Below, piece after piece: positions 7,693-15,006 of a stretch of 16,740 nt of DNA (position 1 is the first letter of the stretch; every line of letters begins with the position of its first letter). Origin of the DNA: JAFDVL01 sp043736395. Lineage in GTDB: Bacteria; Acidobacteriota; Blastocatellia; RBC074. The notes beneath the pieces are model-generated. The model saw only the letters and a list, made by a program, of their open reading frames with translations. It made no database searches and was not told the DNA's origin. Made by a program: the position numbers and the translations under genes. The stretch is from assembly GCA_043736395.1 (NCBI GenBank), contig JAYTCQ010000012.1, forward strand, positions 1 through 16,740, given 5' to 3'.

Positions 7693-8217
7693 ATGTCGAA
7701 TAAATACCAACAACTCATCACCGAAGTGAATGATCTAACAGCGCGGCTCAATGAACGCTATCGTTCACACCTGCAATGCCGTTCCGGCTGTAGCGGTTGT
7801 TGTCATCATCACTTATCCGTCTTCCCTGTTGAAGCCGCAATCATAAAAGTAGCGATTCAGGATTTGCCTCAAATTTTGCAGGAACGAATTCACCAACAAG
7901 CCATCTCAGTCGTAGAACACGAAACTGAAATCTGTCCGCTGCTTGTTGATGACAAATGCTCCATCTACAATTCGCGTCCAATCATTTGTCGCACACAAGG
8001 GCTGCCATTACTGTACGAAGCTGAAGATGCCAACCAGGAAGTTGATTTTTGCCCGCTCAATTTCACGGCTGAAAACGCAACAGATGCGCTCGAAGAAAAT
8101 CATCTTGTCCCGCTCGATGCTTTGAATCTAAAGCTCTCAATTGCTAATCTTGAATTTTGTCAGGCTCACGAAATCGAGCCGAATCAACGCATCAAAATGG
8201 CCGATCTCTGCACATGA
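7693..8217 (+). CDS. YkgJ-family cysteine-cluster protein
   Basis: This 174-residue protein has the cysteine pattern of the YkgJ/CxxCxxCC family, which is thought to bind a zinc ion or an Fe-S cluster. The first cluster is Cys29, Cys33, Cys36 and Cys37 in CRSGCSGCC. It is followed by CPLLVDDKCSIYNSRPIICR and a final DFCPLNF. The CSIYxxRPxxCR block is the family's best-conserved signature. The biochemical role of the family is not established; some members are linked by context to modification or assembly of metal centres. ATG at 7693 was chosen because an in-frame GTG at 7630 lies within the palindromic repeat and would add 21 residues of repeat-encoded sequence (rich in Gly, Ala and Pro). 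The stop overlaps the next gene's start as ATGA, so it is coupled to the glycosyltransferase. Confidence 0.85.
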   Translation: MSNKYQQLITEVNDLTARLNERYRSHLQCRSGCSGCCHHHLSVFPVEAAIIKVAIQDLPQILQERIHQQAISVVEHETEICPLLVDDKCSIYNSRPIICRTQGLPLLYEAEDANQEVDFCPLNFTAENATDALEENHLVPLDALNLKLSIANLEFCQAHEIEPNQRIKMADLCT

Positions 8218-8975
8218 AAATCTCTGTCAAAATCAACGTCTTCAACGAAGAAGACAACATCGCCGCCGTCTGTGAATCAGTCGCCTGGGCAGATGAAATC
8301 ATTATCGTAGATTCTGACTCCACAGATCGCACGGTAGAAATCGCGCGCCGTTACACTGACAAAATTTATAATCGCGAATTCAAAGGATACAAAGACAAAC
8401 ACGAGTTTTCAGATTCCAAAACTACCGGCGATTGGATTTTTTGGATTGATGCCGATGAACGTGTGACACCGGAATTACAGACTTCGATTGAAAAAGTCAG
8501 GCAAACTGATCCGGCGAAATTACCCGATGGATTTTGGATTCCACGCAGCACACAATACCTCGGACGCTGGATCAAACATTCAGGCTGGTATCCCGATTAT
8601 CAAATGCGCCTCTATCGCAAAGCCGCGAGTTACTGGGACGGCGTAGCACCCCACGAAGTCGCCCACGTACGCGGCAAAACGGAAAAACTTTCCGGCGAAT
8701 TTTTGCATTATACAAAACGTAATTTAAGCGAACACAATCACGTTCTTGACAGATACACTTCACTCGCTGCCGAGCAACTTCATCAAAAAGGAAAACGCGT
8801 CCGCGGGATTGATTTATTCGTCGTCCCCATCGCCGCCTTTATTCGCAGCTACATTATCAAACAAGGCTTTCGCGACGGTGTACCGGGATTGATCATTGCG
8901 ATGTTTACGGCTTACAGTGTATTTTTGAAATTTGCGAAGGTGTGGGAAAAGACTTCACAGCAAGGAGCGAAGTGA
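8214..8975 (+). CDS. Family 2 glycosyltransferase, WaaE/KdtX-like
   Basis: This 253-residue GT-A glycosyltransferase starts MKISVKINVFNEEDNI, as expected for family 2. The nucleotide-binding strand reads EIIIVDSDSTDRT (about 28-40) and the metal-binding DxD is Asp79-Ala-Asp81 in FWIDADER. The middle part carries YLGRWIKHSGWYPDYQMRLY, a block typical of the WaaE-like group that adds a glucose or similar sugar to the LPS inner core. A hydrophobic, amphipathic C-terminus (about residues 195-245) probably associates with the inner face of the membrane. The sugar and acceptor cannot be read from sequence. ATG at 8214 gives the conserved start and overlaps the previous stop. The cytidylyltransferase two genes downstream supports a role in LPS or exopolysaccharide synthesis. 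Confidence 0.88.
   Translation: MKISVKINVFNEEDNIAAVCESVAWADEIIIVDSDSTDRTVEIARRYTDKIYNREFKGYKDKHEFSDSKTTGDWIFWIDADERVTPELQTSIEKVRQTDPAKLPDGFWIPRSTQYLGRWIKHSGWYPDYQMRLYRKAASYWDGVAPHEVAHVRGKTEKLSGEFLHYTKRNLSEHNHVLDRYTSLAAEQLHQKGKRVRGIDLFVVPIAAFIRSYIIKQGFRDGVPGLIIAMFTAYSVFLKFAKVWEKTSQQGAK
8962..8967 (+). promoter_or_regulatory. Strong Shine-Dalgarno that fixes the ATPase start
   Basis: AAGGAG lies inside the 3' end of the glycosyltransferase gene, 9 bases before ATG 8977. Most genes in this window have weak ribosome sites, so this one stands out. It decides between ATG 8977 and an in-frame codon at 8932 that would add 15 unconserved residues. Confidence 0.7.
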
Positions 8976-8976
8976 A

Positions 8977-10626
8977 ATGTTTATTAGTAAAATTGAACTT
9001 AAAAATTTTAAGCGATTCACTGATCTAACCGTTGATCTACAAGGTGTTCCAAACCCGCCAAAGCTAGTATTAATGATTGGAGAAAACGGTAGCGGGAAAA
9101 GTTCTGTTTTTGACTCATTTGAGTGGCTTTCCCAATTCGGTAAAAATGAGAACCCTGAAACAATGGTGAGTATTCACAACAGACTCGTCATCGAACTTCC
9201 ATATTATAAAAAGAATGAATTAGACGCTGAAGCAGTTTTGTACTTCGACGACAATAAGATTTTATTCCGGAATAGTAATGGAATGTCCACCGGAGCAAAT
9301 CCCTGGGCAGGCTTAGCCTTTTATGGGCGGAGTGCACTTAGGTCAGTCCCGCAATTAACACGCACTACTATTGGTGGGCGTGAAGGAATAGCAGCACAAG
9401 ATAATGATCGTCCTCGGTTTTACATTGAGCAAGATACACGTTTTGAGAATGATATTGACATCTTAGCAGAGAGAATTGTAAATGAAATTTTTGTGGAAGG
9501 GCGATTCGACGCGGACGAACTTAAAAAAAGGTACATCGAACCGATAAACAAAGCTTTACAAAATGTCTTTACCGATGATCCAGCAATATCCCTTACGCTT
9601 GTTTTGATTATGCCACCGTTGCAAGGTAAGCCCGTGCAAATTCGCTTTAGAAAAGGAAAGTCTGAAATCCCTTACGATCTGTTAAGTAATGGAGAAAAAG
9701 AAGTAGTCAATATTCTTTTCAACCTATTCATACGCCGAGGCTCGTTCCAGAATACGATCTATTTTATTGACGAACTAGATGTGCATCTCAACACCGCACT
9801 CCAATACAATTTAATCAAAGAAATCACAGAAAATTGGATTCCAGACAATTGTCAACTATGGACGGCAAGTCATTCGCTAGGCTTTATCCAATACGCGCGT
9901 GAGGCTAAACACGCAGAAATCCTTGACTTCGATCAGTTAGACTTTGATGTACCACAAACGATAACTCCGCAACCTAAAGAAATTCTGGAAATGTTTGAGG
10001 TCGCTGTTCCCAAAGCCCTCATGCTCAAAGTCTTTCAGGGTAAACAAATCGTTCTTTGCGAAAATAAGAATGATGAGTATTTCAATTTACTAGCACTGCC
10101 GGATAAAATTTTTGTTGGCGTACAAGACAAACGTCAGGTTTATCTCAATGCCAAAAATAATCCAGCATATTTTGGTTTAATGGATCGTGATTACTTAACA
10201 GAAGTTGAGATAGTTAAAATACGAAAAAAACTAGAAAACTTAAGGATTCTAGAGTTTTACGCTTTTGAAAATTATTTGTATCATCCTGAAAATTTGGCTG
10301 AACTTTTTCCTGCTTTCGATGTAGCGAATTACACCGCAGACATCATTCGTCAAAAAAATGAACAACGTGATTACATCCTGACTGGTTTAGAATTAGCTCG
10401 CCGTGGATATTCGGTTCTCAACGACGAAAATATTGAGCGGGACAAAAATGGCATTGAAACAATTGTCTCCGCTTTGCAGAGTGACAAACTTGAAATTTTT
10501 TATCCTTACTTCGATATGAAAACTCGATTTAATCGCCACTTGCTTAGCTCATTAAATCTTACTCCATCAAAACTTATCCAAAGTAATTGGTTCAAAACAT
10601 CCATCAGTAAAGTGCTAACCTCGTAA
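8977..10626 (+). CDS. AAA/ABC-type ATPase with C-terminal TOPRIM/DUF4435-like region; candidate defence gene
   Basis: A 549-residue protein in two parts. Residues 1 to about 310 form an SMC/RecF/OLD-like ATPase: MFISKIELKNFKRF start, Walker A GENGSGKSS (35-43), ABC signature SNGEKE (237-242), Walker B YFIDELD with Asp265-Glu266, and H-loop His299 in ASHS. After a linker, the C-terminal part shows IVLCENKND (Glu362, Asp366), FGLMDRDY (Asp403, Asp405) and AFENYLYHPENL (Glu431). This spacing resembles the acidic triad of TOPRIM/DUF4435 domains, a nuclease-type fold found in OLD proteins and in AriB of PARIS. ATPase plus DUF4435 in one chain would correspond to a fused AriA-AriB-like or single-gene OLD-like protein. 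That is inference; no phage-defence function is shown by the sequence itself. The gene starts 1 base after the glycosyltransferase stop and ends TAATG on the next gene, so it is coupled on both sides, yet it has nothing obvious to do with sugar metabolism. Codons are more AT-rich than those of the neighbours. Confidence 0.82.
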   Translation: MFISKIELKNFKRFTDLTVDLQGVPNPPKLVLMIGENGSGKSSVFDSFEWLSQFGKNENPETMVSIHNRLVIELPYYKKNELDAEAVLYFDDNKILFRNSNGMSTGANPWAGLAFYGRSALRSVPQLTRTTIGGREGIAAQDNDRPRFYIEQDTRFENDIDILAERIVNEIFVEGRFDADELKKRYIEPINKALQNVFTDDPAISLTLVLIMPPLQGKPVQIRFRKGKSEIPYDLLSNGEKEVVNILFNLFIRRGSFQNTIYFIDELDVHLNTALQYNLIKEITENWIPDNCQLWTASHSLGFIQYAREAKHAEILDFDQLDFDVPQTITPQPKEILEMFEVAVPKALMLKVFQGKQIVLCENKNDEYFNLLALPDKIFVGVQDKRQVYLNAKNNPAYFGLMDRDYLTEVEIVKIRKKLENLRILEFYAFENYLYHPENLAELFPAFDVANYTADIIRQKNEQRDYILTGLELARRGYSVLNDENIERDKNGIETIVSALQSDKLEIFYPYFDMKTRFNRHLLSSLNLTPSKLIQSNWFKTSISKVLTS

Positions 10627-11330
10627 TGAAAACTGTCATCCTCTGCGGTGGTCGCGGTATGCGCCTCGGTGAACACGGCATTAACATTCCAAAAGCGTTA
10701 ATTGACATTGGTGGGAAGCCCATGTTGTGGCATTTGCTCAACTATTATTCTCATTTTGGATTGAATGATTTCGTGCTGTGCCTTGGCTATCTTGGCGCGG
10801 CAATCAAAAATTATTTTGAAGCAAATCCCGAAGATTGGAACATTACTTTTGCCGATACCGGACTCGACACTAACACCGGAGGCCGCATCAAACGCATCAA
10901 ACATTATCTCGGCGAAGATGAAGAATTCTGTGTGACGTATGGCGATGGACTTGCGAATGTTGACCTGCCTGCGCTGCTACAATTTCATCGTTCGCATACT
11001 AAAATCGCGACGCTAACGACTGTCAATCCGCGTTCACAATTCGGAGTTCTGAAATTAGATGAAGAAAATTCGGTAATAGAATTTCAGGAAAAACCGTTGC
11101 TGAAGGAATGGATCAATGGAGGCTTTTTCGTCTTTACTCGTCGTATTTTTGATTACGTTAATGATGATTCCATTCTCGAGCGTGAACCATTTGAACAGTT
11201 GGCGAATGAACGCGAAGTGATGGCTTTCAGGCATTCGGGATTTTGGAAATGCCTCGACACTTACAAAGATAATTTGGAATTCAATCAATTATGGGACGAT
11301 AATAAAGCTGCCTGGAAATTATGGAAATAG
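10626..11330 (+). CDS. rfbF: Glucose-1-phosphate cytidylyltransferase-like nucleotidyltransferase
   Basis: This 234-residue nucleotidyltransferase is predicted to make CDP-glucose (or a related NDP-sugar) from a sugar phosphate and CTP in the cytoplasm. The N-terminal loop reads CGGRGMRLGEHGINIPKAL (residues 7-25, slightly changed from the GGxGTRL consensus, with Met for Thr). It is followed by IGGKPMLWHLLNYYSHFG, then DTGLDTNTGGRIKRIKHYLG and VTYGDGLANVDL, where the YGDG aspartate should bind metal. FQEKP and WINGGFFVF are further RfbF-type landmarks. It is about 20 residues shorter than the usual 257, mostly at the end, but all core motifs are present. CDP-glucose feeds 3,6-dideoxyhexose synthesis in O-antigens; no rfbG or rfbH is in the window, so the final sugar is unknown. 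Its ATG shares one base with the ATPase stop (TAATG). Confidence 0.85.
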   Translation: MKTVILCGGRGMRLGEHGINIPKALIDIGGKPMLWHLLNYYSHFGLNDFVLCLGYLGAAIKNYFEANPEDWNITFADTGLDTNTGGRIKRIKHYLGEDEEFCVTYGDGLANVDLPALLQFHRSHTKIATLTTVNPRSQFGVLKLDEENSVIEFQEKPLLKEWINGGFFVFTRRIFDYVNDDSILEREPFEQLANEREVMAFRHSGFWKCLDTYKDNLEFNQLWDDNKAAWKLWK

Positions 11331-11356
11331 CGAAGCGCTGACACTGGAGTTATGCA

Positions 11357-12184
11357 ATGCTAGAGCAACTACCTAAAATTCATATCGGCACACAAGGCTG
11401 GAATTATGATGCCTGGGTTGGTTCGTTTTATCCTCGCTGGACACGTCCGGCAGATTTTCTGGAAGTGTATTGCAAAGCCTTTGAAACCGTCGAAATTGAT
11501 TCCAGCTTTTATGCGATTCCCTCCTCCGCTTCCATCGCTTCGTGGTACAAACGAAGCCCTGAAAATTTTATCTTTTCCTTAAAACTTACACAGGAAATTA
11601 CCCACGTGAATCGTTTGCTGGAAAGCGAAGAAACCTTGCTCCGCTTCTGTGATCGCGTCCGCGGCTTAGCCGAAAAGTTAGGTCTCATCCTAATTCAACT
11701 CCCACCGGATTTTTCTCCGCGTTCGTTAACAGCAGTCGAAAAATTTCTTCCGTTACTGCCAACCGATATGCGTTTCGCGATTGAATTTCGTGATCGGCAT
11801 TGGTTAATGGATGACATCGGCGAATACGTCACAGGTTTACTCAAAGACAACAAAGTAGCCCTGACGCTGAGCGATGGAAAATGGTTTACACGAGAAACGA
11901 TGATCAATCTGACCCAACAACCCACCGCAGATTTTGCGTACGTGCGATGGATGGGGTCGCGAGAACTTACTGATTATTCAAGAATTCAAATTGATCGCGA
12001 AGCAGAGTTAGAGCAATGGGCACAGGGCTTTCAAGCGCTCCAACAAAATGTTTCTCAGATTTACGGCTACTTCAATAACCACTTCGCGGGACATTCTCCC
12101 GCTTCAGCGAATCAATTTAAAACGCTGCTGAAATTGCCAATTGTTCAGCCTGAAGATTTAGATAATCAGCCTTCGCTGTTTTGA
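11357..12184 (+). CDS. DUF72 (YecE-family) protein
   Basis: This 275-residue member of the DUF72/YecE family has a TIM-barrel-like fold with no agreed function. It begins IHIGTQGWNYDAWVGSFYP, the family's N-terminal hallmark, and continues with FETVEIDSSFYAIPS, FIFSLKLTQEITH, LILIQLPPDF and FAIEFRDRHWL. FAYVRWMG and QIYGYFNNHFAGHSPA near the end match the conserved C-terminal strands. The length is within the usual range. GGAG at 11346-11349 stands 7 bases before the chosen ATG; an ATG at 11352 is out of frame. The gene lies 26 bases after the cytidylyltransferase and may be co-transcribed with it, but nothing links it to sugar metabolism. Its TGA overlaps a TTGACA hexamer that might be a -35 element for the next gene, although no good -10 follows. 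Confidence 0.88.
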   Translation: MLEQLPKIHIGTQGWNYDAWVGSFYPRWTRPADFLEVYCKAFETVEIDSSFYAIPSSASIASWYKRSPENFIFSLKLTQEITHVNRLLESEETLLRFCDRVRGLAEKLGLILIQLPPDFSPRSLTAVEKFLPLLPTDMRFAIEFRDRHWLMDDIGEYVTGLLKDNKVALTLSDGKWFTRETMINLTQQPTADFAYVRWMGSRELTDYSRIQIDREAELEQWAQGFQALQQNVSQIYGYFNNHFAGHSPASANQFKTLLKLPIVQPEDLDNQPSLF

Positions 12185-12274
12185 CAATATCTGCTCCAAT
12201 CCGTATCTTCATCTCTCGCATTTCTTTTATTCAATCAGAATTAAAATCAGCGTGCAGCTCCAATAATATTTGCC

Positions 12275-12361
12275 ATGTTACAAATTCTTCTAACCATCTT
12301 TCTCGTCGCATTTATGCCGCAACCTCCCGTCGAACGCCTGCTTTATGTGGCCGAATCAGGG
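12275..12361 (+). other. Signal-peptide start of the beta-propeller gene, out of frame with its body
   Basis: ATG at 12275 opens a frame reading MLQILLTIFLVAFMP, a convincing hydrophobic export signal, then PVERLLYVAESG, the first strand expected for a propeller blade. At GAATCAGGGTTGG (12353-12365) the blade continues one frame over as GWVYIYDINNN. Removing one G from the GGG at 12359-12361 joins the two parts into VAESGWVYIYD. In its own frame the segment reaches a TAA shortly after. This is either a real frameshift or a one-base assembly error. Confidence 0.7.
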
Positions 12362-13322
12362 TTGGGTTTACATTTACGACATTAACAATAATCACAAGCT
12401 GGTCAGAAAATTTGAAGTGCCGGGCACAGGCGAATTCAAAGGCATTTGCGCTGATCCCAAACGTGGCAAGCTTTATTTGAGTTCATACGTGAACGATCAA
12501 CTGGTCTGTGTAGATTTGAAGACGGAAAAAATTGATTGGAAACTATATATCCCTGGCTACCCCGACAGCCCTGCTATCACGCCTGATGGCAAATTTATTT
12601 ATCTGCCGAAACGCTACAGCAAAGGCTGGGATGTAGTAGATACCGACCTCCACAAAGTAGTCGCGTTCACCGAAGTCCCCTACGGCAATCCGCACAATAC
12701 CTGGTGCAGCAAAGACGGCAAGAAAATGTATCTCGCCGCCCTCGGCAATGAAAATCTTTACGTAGCCGACACCCGTACCCATAAAGTCATCGCCATCGTC
12801 GGCCCTTTTACCCCAAACCCTGAAGACCCGTGGAGCTGGACGCAGAAAAAACACAACGGCCCCAAAGGCATTCGCCCCTTTGCGATTTCGGATGATGATC
12901 GTTATGCGTATGTAAATCTGGACGGAGTTTTAGGCTACGAGATTGGTGACATCAAAACAGGTAAGAAAATTGCCCGCGTAGATGTGCAGGGCTTCGAGAA
13001 ACTTCGCGGCACTCACCTGCCCACCAGCCACGGCGTAAATATCAGCCGCGATCAAAAAGAAATATGGGTCAGTAACGATGCCGGGCCGTATATCCACGTA
13101 TTTGATGCGACGACTACGCCGCACCAGCAAATTGCCGACATCAAACTGAATCACCGCAACGGATGGATTACGTTTGGTGTTGAGGGGCATTATGCTTATG
13201 CTTCTTCGGGCGATGTGATTGATACGAAGACTAAGAAGATTGTTGCAGAACTGGTGGAGAGTGAGAAACTTTTGGAAATTCAGTTTGAAGGCGGGGAGGT
13301 TGTGCGGGTGGGGACAAGGTAA
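12345..13322 (+). CDS. YncE/YVTN-type beta-propeller protein, N-terminus lost to a frameshift
   Basis: The open frame gives 325 residues of repeated propeller blades, for example GKLYLSSYVNDQLVCVDL, DGKFIYLPKRYSKGWDVVD, KKMYLAALGNENLYVADT, DDRYAYVNLDGVLGYEIGD, KEIWVSNDAGPYIHVFD and GHYAYASSGDVIDTKTKK. Each has a blade-like strand pattern ending in 'VxD', as in YVTN/YncE-like seven-bladed propellers. Such proteins are usually periplasmic or extracellular and their ligands vary; no catalytic motif is visible. ATG 12345 begins in the middle of the first blade and leaves the protein without an export signal. The biologically sensible start is ATG 12275 in the neighbouring frame, which supplies signal peptide and first strand. 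As it stands the gene may be a pseudogene, may be expressed from an internal start, or may contain a one-base error. It is GC-richer than the genes that follow it. Confidence 0.75.
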   Translation: MWPNQGWVYIYDINNNHKLVRKFEVPGTGEFKGICADPKRGKLYLSSYVNDQLVCVDLKTEKIDWKLYIPGYPDSPAITPDGKFIYLPKRYSKGWDVVDTDLHKVVAFTEVPYGNPHNTWCSKDGKKMYLAALGNENLYVADTRTHKVIAIVGPFTPNPEDPWSWTQKKHNGPKGIRPFAISDDDRYAYVNLDGVLGYEIGDIKTGKKIARVDVQGFEKLRGTHLPTSHGVNISRDQKEIWVSNDAGPYIHVFDATTTPHQQIADIKLNHRNGWITFGVEGHYAYASSGDVIDTKTKKIVAELVESEKLLEIQFEGGEVVRVGTR

Positions 13323-13329
13323 AAAGACA

Positions 13330-14334
13330 ATGAAGGATATTCAAGACTACTCAAAACTTTATCCGAATATGCCATTTGAAATCTGTCTGTTTTTTTCTCA
13401 GATAGAAACCAAGGATGATAGAGTTATTCACAAAGATGTACATGCATTTTGCGTTTACTATAATAAAAAATATCGTACAAAAGAATTTCCACAGCCAAGA
13501 GTAATTTCTAAAATGTGTGACATTCTTTGTGAGAACAACAAACTCTCCATTGTTAGAAAAGATGGCCCCGACAATAGTAATAGTAGTTATTTTTGCACCT
13601 TGAAACAAGTAGTAAAAACAGATGAAATTCTTCAAGCTTATTTTAACAAGAAGCTTAGCTACATAATTTATGGCTTTAAATATATTTATGATGATTACCA
13701 GAAGTATGTGTTGCCAGTGGAATATACTGACAAATCAGACAACCTTTCGTTGGGTACTTGCTTTTTGTATAAGGAAGGAATTGCAACTGCAAAACATTGC
13801 ATTAAAGATGCAAAAAGGATTGCAATTCAAGGGATTTCCAAAGAGGATTTAGAAAATGCCAAGTTTGAAATTCACGATAATGAATTAATGGATTTGCTCT
13901 ATATTCGATTTAAAAACTCAGTATCTGACACTATTGTTTTTAGCCAAAATGCAGAAATCCTTGACGAAGTAATGACTTTAGGTTACCCCAAAATAGCTGG
14001 TTATCATAATTTTCTAACAGCAGAAAACGCAAGTGTTTCTGCACGATATACTACTTCTTTAGGACAAATCGCCTCTAACGCAGAAGACATCTGGATAAAA
14101 GAGAAACTGTTTTTAATCACAGCAAAAATAAAAGGCGGAAATAGTGGTGGACCAGTCGTAAGTAAGGATGGTTCAGTAATTGGCGTTGCAGTTAATTTGA
14201 CTGAAGGAGAGGGAGACTACGATGAACTCGGATATGGGACAGTAATACCAGTAACATTTCTTGACGACATGATAAATAAAGAGAACAAAATTTATTTGGA
14301 CATTAGTAAAATTGAATTTAGAAATTTTGAATAG
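13330..14334 (+). CDS. Trypsin-like serine protease with an uncharacterised N-terminal domain, cytoplasmic
   Basis: This 334-residue protein has a chymotrypsin-fold (S1-like) protease domain in its C-terminal half. The triad is readable: His156 in GIATAKHCI, Asp188 in LMDLLYIRF and Ser272 in GGNSGGPVV. The following GSVIGVAVN is the usual strand. Residues 1-140 are not recognised; residues 55-95 alternate helix and hairpin in a way that could be a winged helix. There is no signal peptide or membrane segment, unlike housekeeping DegP-type proteases, and no PDZ domain. Cytoplasmic trypsin-like proteases of this sort are often found in bacterial conflict and signalling modules, but that is inference. 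ATG 13330 was chosen because an in-frame start at 13219 would overlap the propeller gene by about 100 bases with no conserved sequence. AT content is clearly higher than in the flanking genes, suggesting transfer. Confidence 0.82.
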   Translation: MKDIQDYSKLYPNMPFEICLFFSQIETKDDRVIHKDVHAFCVYYNKKYRTKEFPQPRVISKMCDILCENNKLSIVRKDGPDNSNSSYFCTLKQVVKTDEILQAYFNKKLSYIIYGFKYIYDDYQKYVLPVEYTDKSDNLSLGTCFLYKEGIATAKHCIKDAKRIAIQGISKEDLENAKFEIHDNELMDLLYIRFKNSVSDTIVFSQNAEILDEVMTLGYPKIAGYHNFLTAENASVSARYTTSLGQIASNAEDIWIKEKLFLITAKIKGGNSGGPVVSKDGSVIGVAVNLTEGEGDYDELGYGTVIPVTFLDDMINKENKIYLDISKIEFRNFE

Positions 14335-14412
14335 AATTACATCGCATAATATCGGTCGCACATCTTGCCAAGCCGAATTATTGCAATACACTATCAGTTT
14401 CGCTGATACGTT

Positions 14413-14523
14413 ATGAACGCCCAATCGAGAAAAATCTTTGATGCCTGCGTCATCGGTTCGGGTGCAACAGGGGAACTTATTACGCAAGAACTTACCGCTG
14501 TATTTCCTCCCTTTTACTCGTAA
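14413..14523 (+). pseudogene. 5' remnant of a GMC oxidoreductase gene
   Basis: ATG 14413 opens a 36-codon frame reading KIFDACVIGSGATGELITQE, the start of a GMC oxidoreductase FAD domain. From 14413 to 14500 it aligns without gaps to the start of the intact GMC gene (15007-15094), with 65 of 88 bases identical. Similarity ends abruptly after CTTACCGCTG at 14500, in the middle of the Rossmann fold, and a stop follows at 14521-14523. The divergence (26%) shows an old paralogue rather than a fresh duplication. It is evidently what is left of a gene interrupted by the DNA that follows. Confidence 0.85.
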
Positions 14524-14527
14524 ACCA

Positions 14528-14968
14528 ATGATGATCTTTCCATTCTCAATTCAGTATAGTAAGCGAATTAAAGTTAAAATTTCCGAGGAAAATCAACAAA
14601 TAATATTAACTTATATTAGCACTTTCATTGACCAGTACCAGGGAGGCAACATTTCCCAACGTGGAAATCAAATACTTTTTGAAAGGGGTTATGGAGTAAG
14701 TCGAAGCCATATTTTTGCCACTATTGATGAAGGTGTATTTAGTCTTTTCGTAAAAGATGGCACTTACTTCTTAGCTTATGAATTTTCAATGTACAACCTA
14801 TTTGCAATTGCTACTGTGATTACTATCGTCGCTTCATTTTTCTCAATCGAAGCAGGGTTAATTGGATTTCTTGCAATTGGCATCTTAAACTGGGTAATAA
14901 CGATAATTCGACATAAAATTATGTTTCTAAAAATCTCAAAGAATCTCGCTCAACTTATTCAAGGGTAG
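14528..14968 (+). CDS. Small hypothetical membrane protein with two predicted transmembrane helices
   Basis: A 146-residue protein that I do not recognise. Residues 1-85 are a soluble, mixed helix/strand region (IKVKISEENQQIILTYIS and GYGVSRSHIFATIDEGVFSL). Residues about 90-106 and 109-127 are two closely spaced hydrophobic helices joined by SIEAG, forming a hairpin in the membrane. A short basic tail (RHKIMFLKISKN) follows, so both ends are probably cytoplasmic. ATG 14528 (or 14531) was taken as start; an in-frame start at 14438 would begin inside the GMC remnant and add 30 residues of remnant-encoded sequence. No clear Shine-Dalgarno is seen. The AT-rich composition matches the protease gene upstream. 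It could be a partner or effector of that protease, or unrelated cargo. Confidence 0.6.
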   Translation: MMIFPFSIQYSKRIKVKISEENQQIILTYISTFIDQYQGGNISQRGNQILFERGYGVSRSHIFATIDEGVFSLFVKDGTYFLAYEFSMYNLFAIATVITIVASFFSIEAGLIGFLAIGILNWVITIIRHKIMFLKISKNLAQLIQG

Positions 14969-15006
14969 GTAGGTCTTCAATTTTTTTATTAGTGCAATTC
15001 GCGATT

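Noticed and set aside
8157..8213. Earlier start for the glycosyltransferase
   Set aside because: It lies fully within the preceding gene and precedes the conserved MKISVKINVFNEE start; the ATGA overlap at 8214 is the better choice.
8932..8976. Earlier start for the ATPase gene
   Set aside because: AAGGAG at 8962-8967 is correctly spaced for ATG 8977, and MFISKIELKNF is the normal beginning of such ATPases.
12181..12210. Possible promoter: TTGACA at 12181 with a weak TATCTT at 12205
   Set aside because: The -10 matches only four of six bases, the spacing is 18, and -35/-10 consensus use in this phylum is uncertain.
12181..12480. Open frame across the DUF72/propeller junction
   Set aside because: Its translation is serine/arginine-rich without any domain and runs out of phase through both the signal-peptide segment and the propeller body.
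13219..13329. Earlier start for the trypsin-like protease
   Set aside because: It would overlap the propeller gene by about 100 bases and add a composition unlike the rest of the protein.
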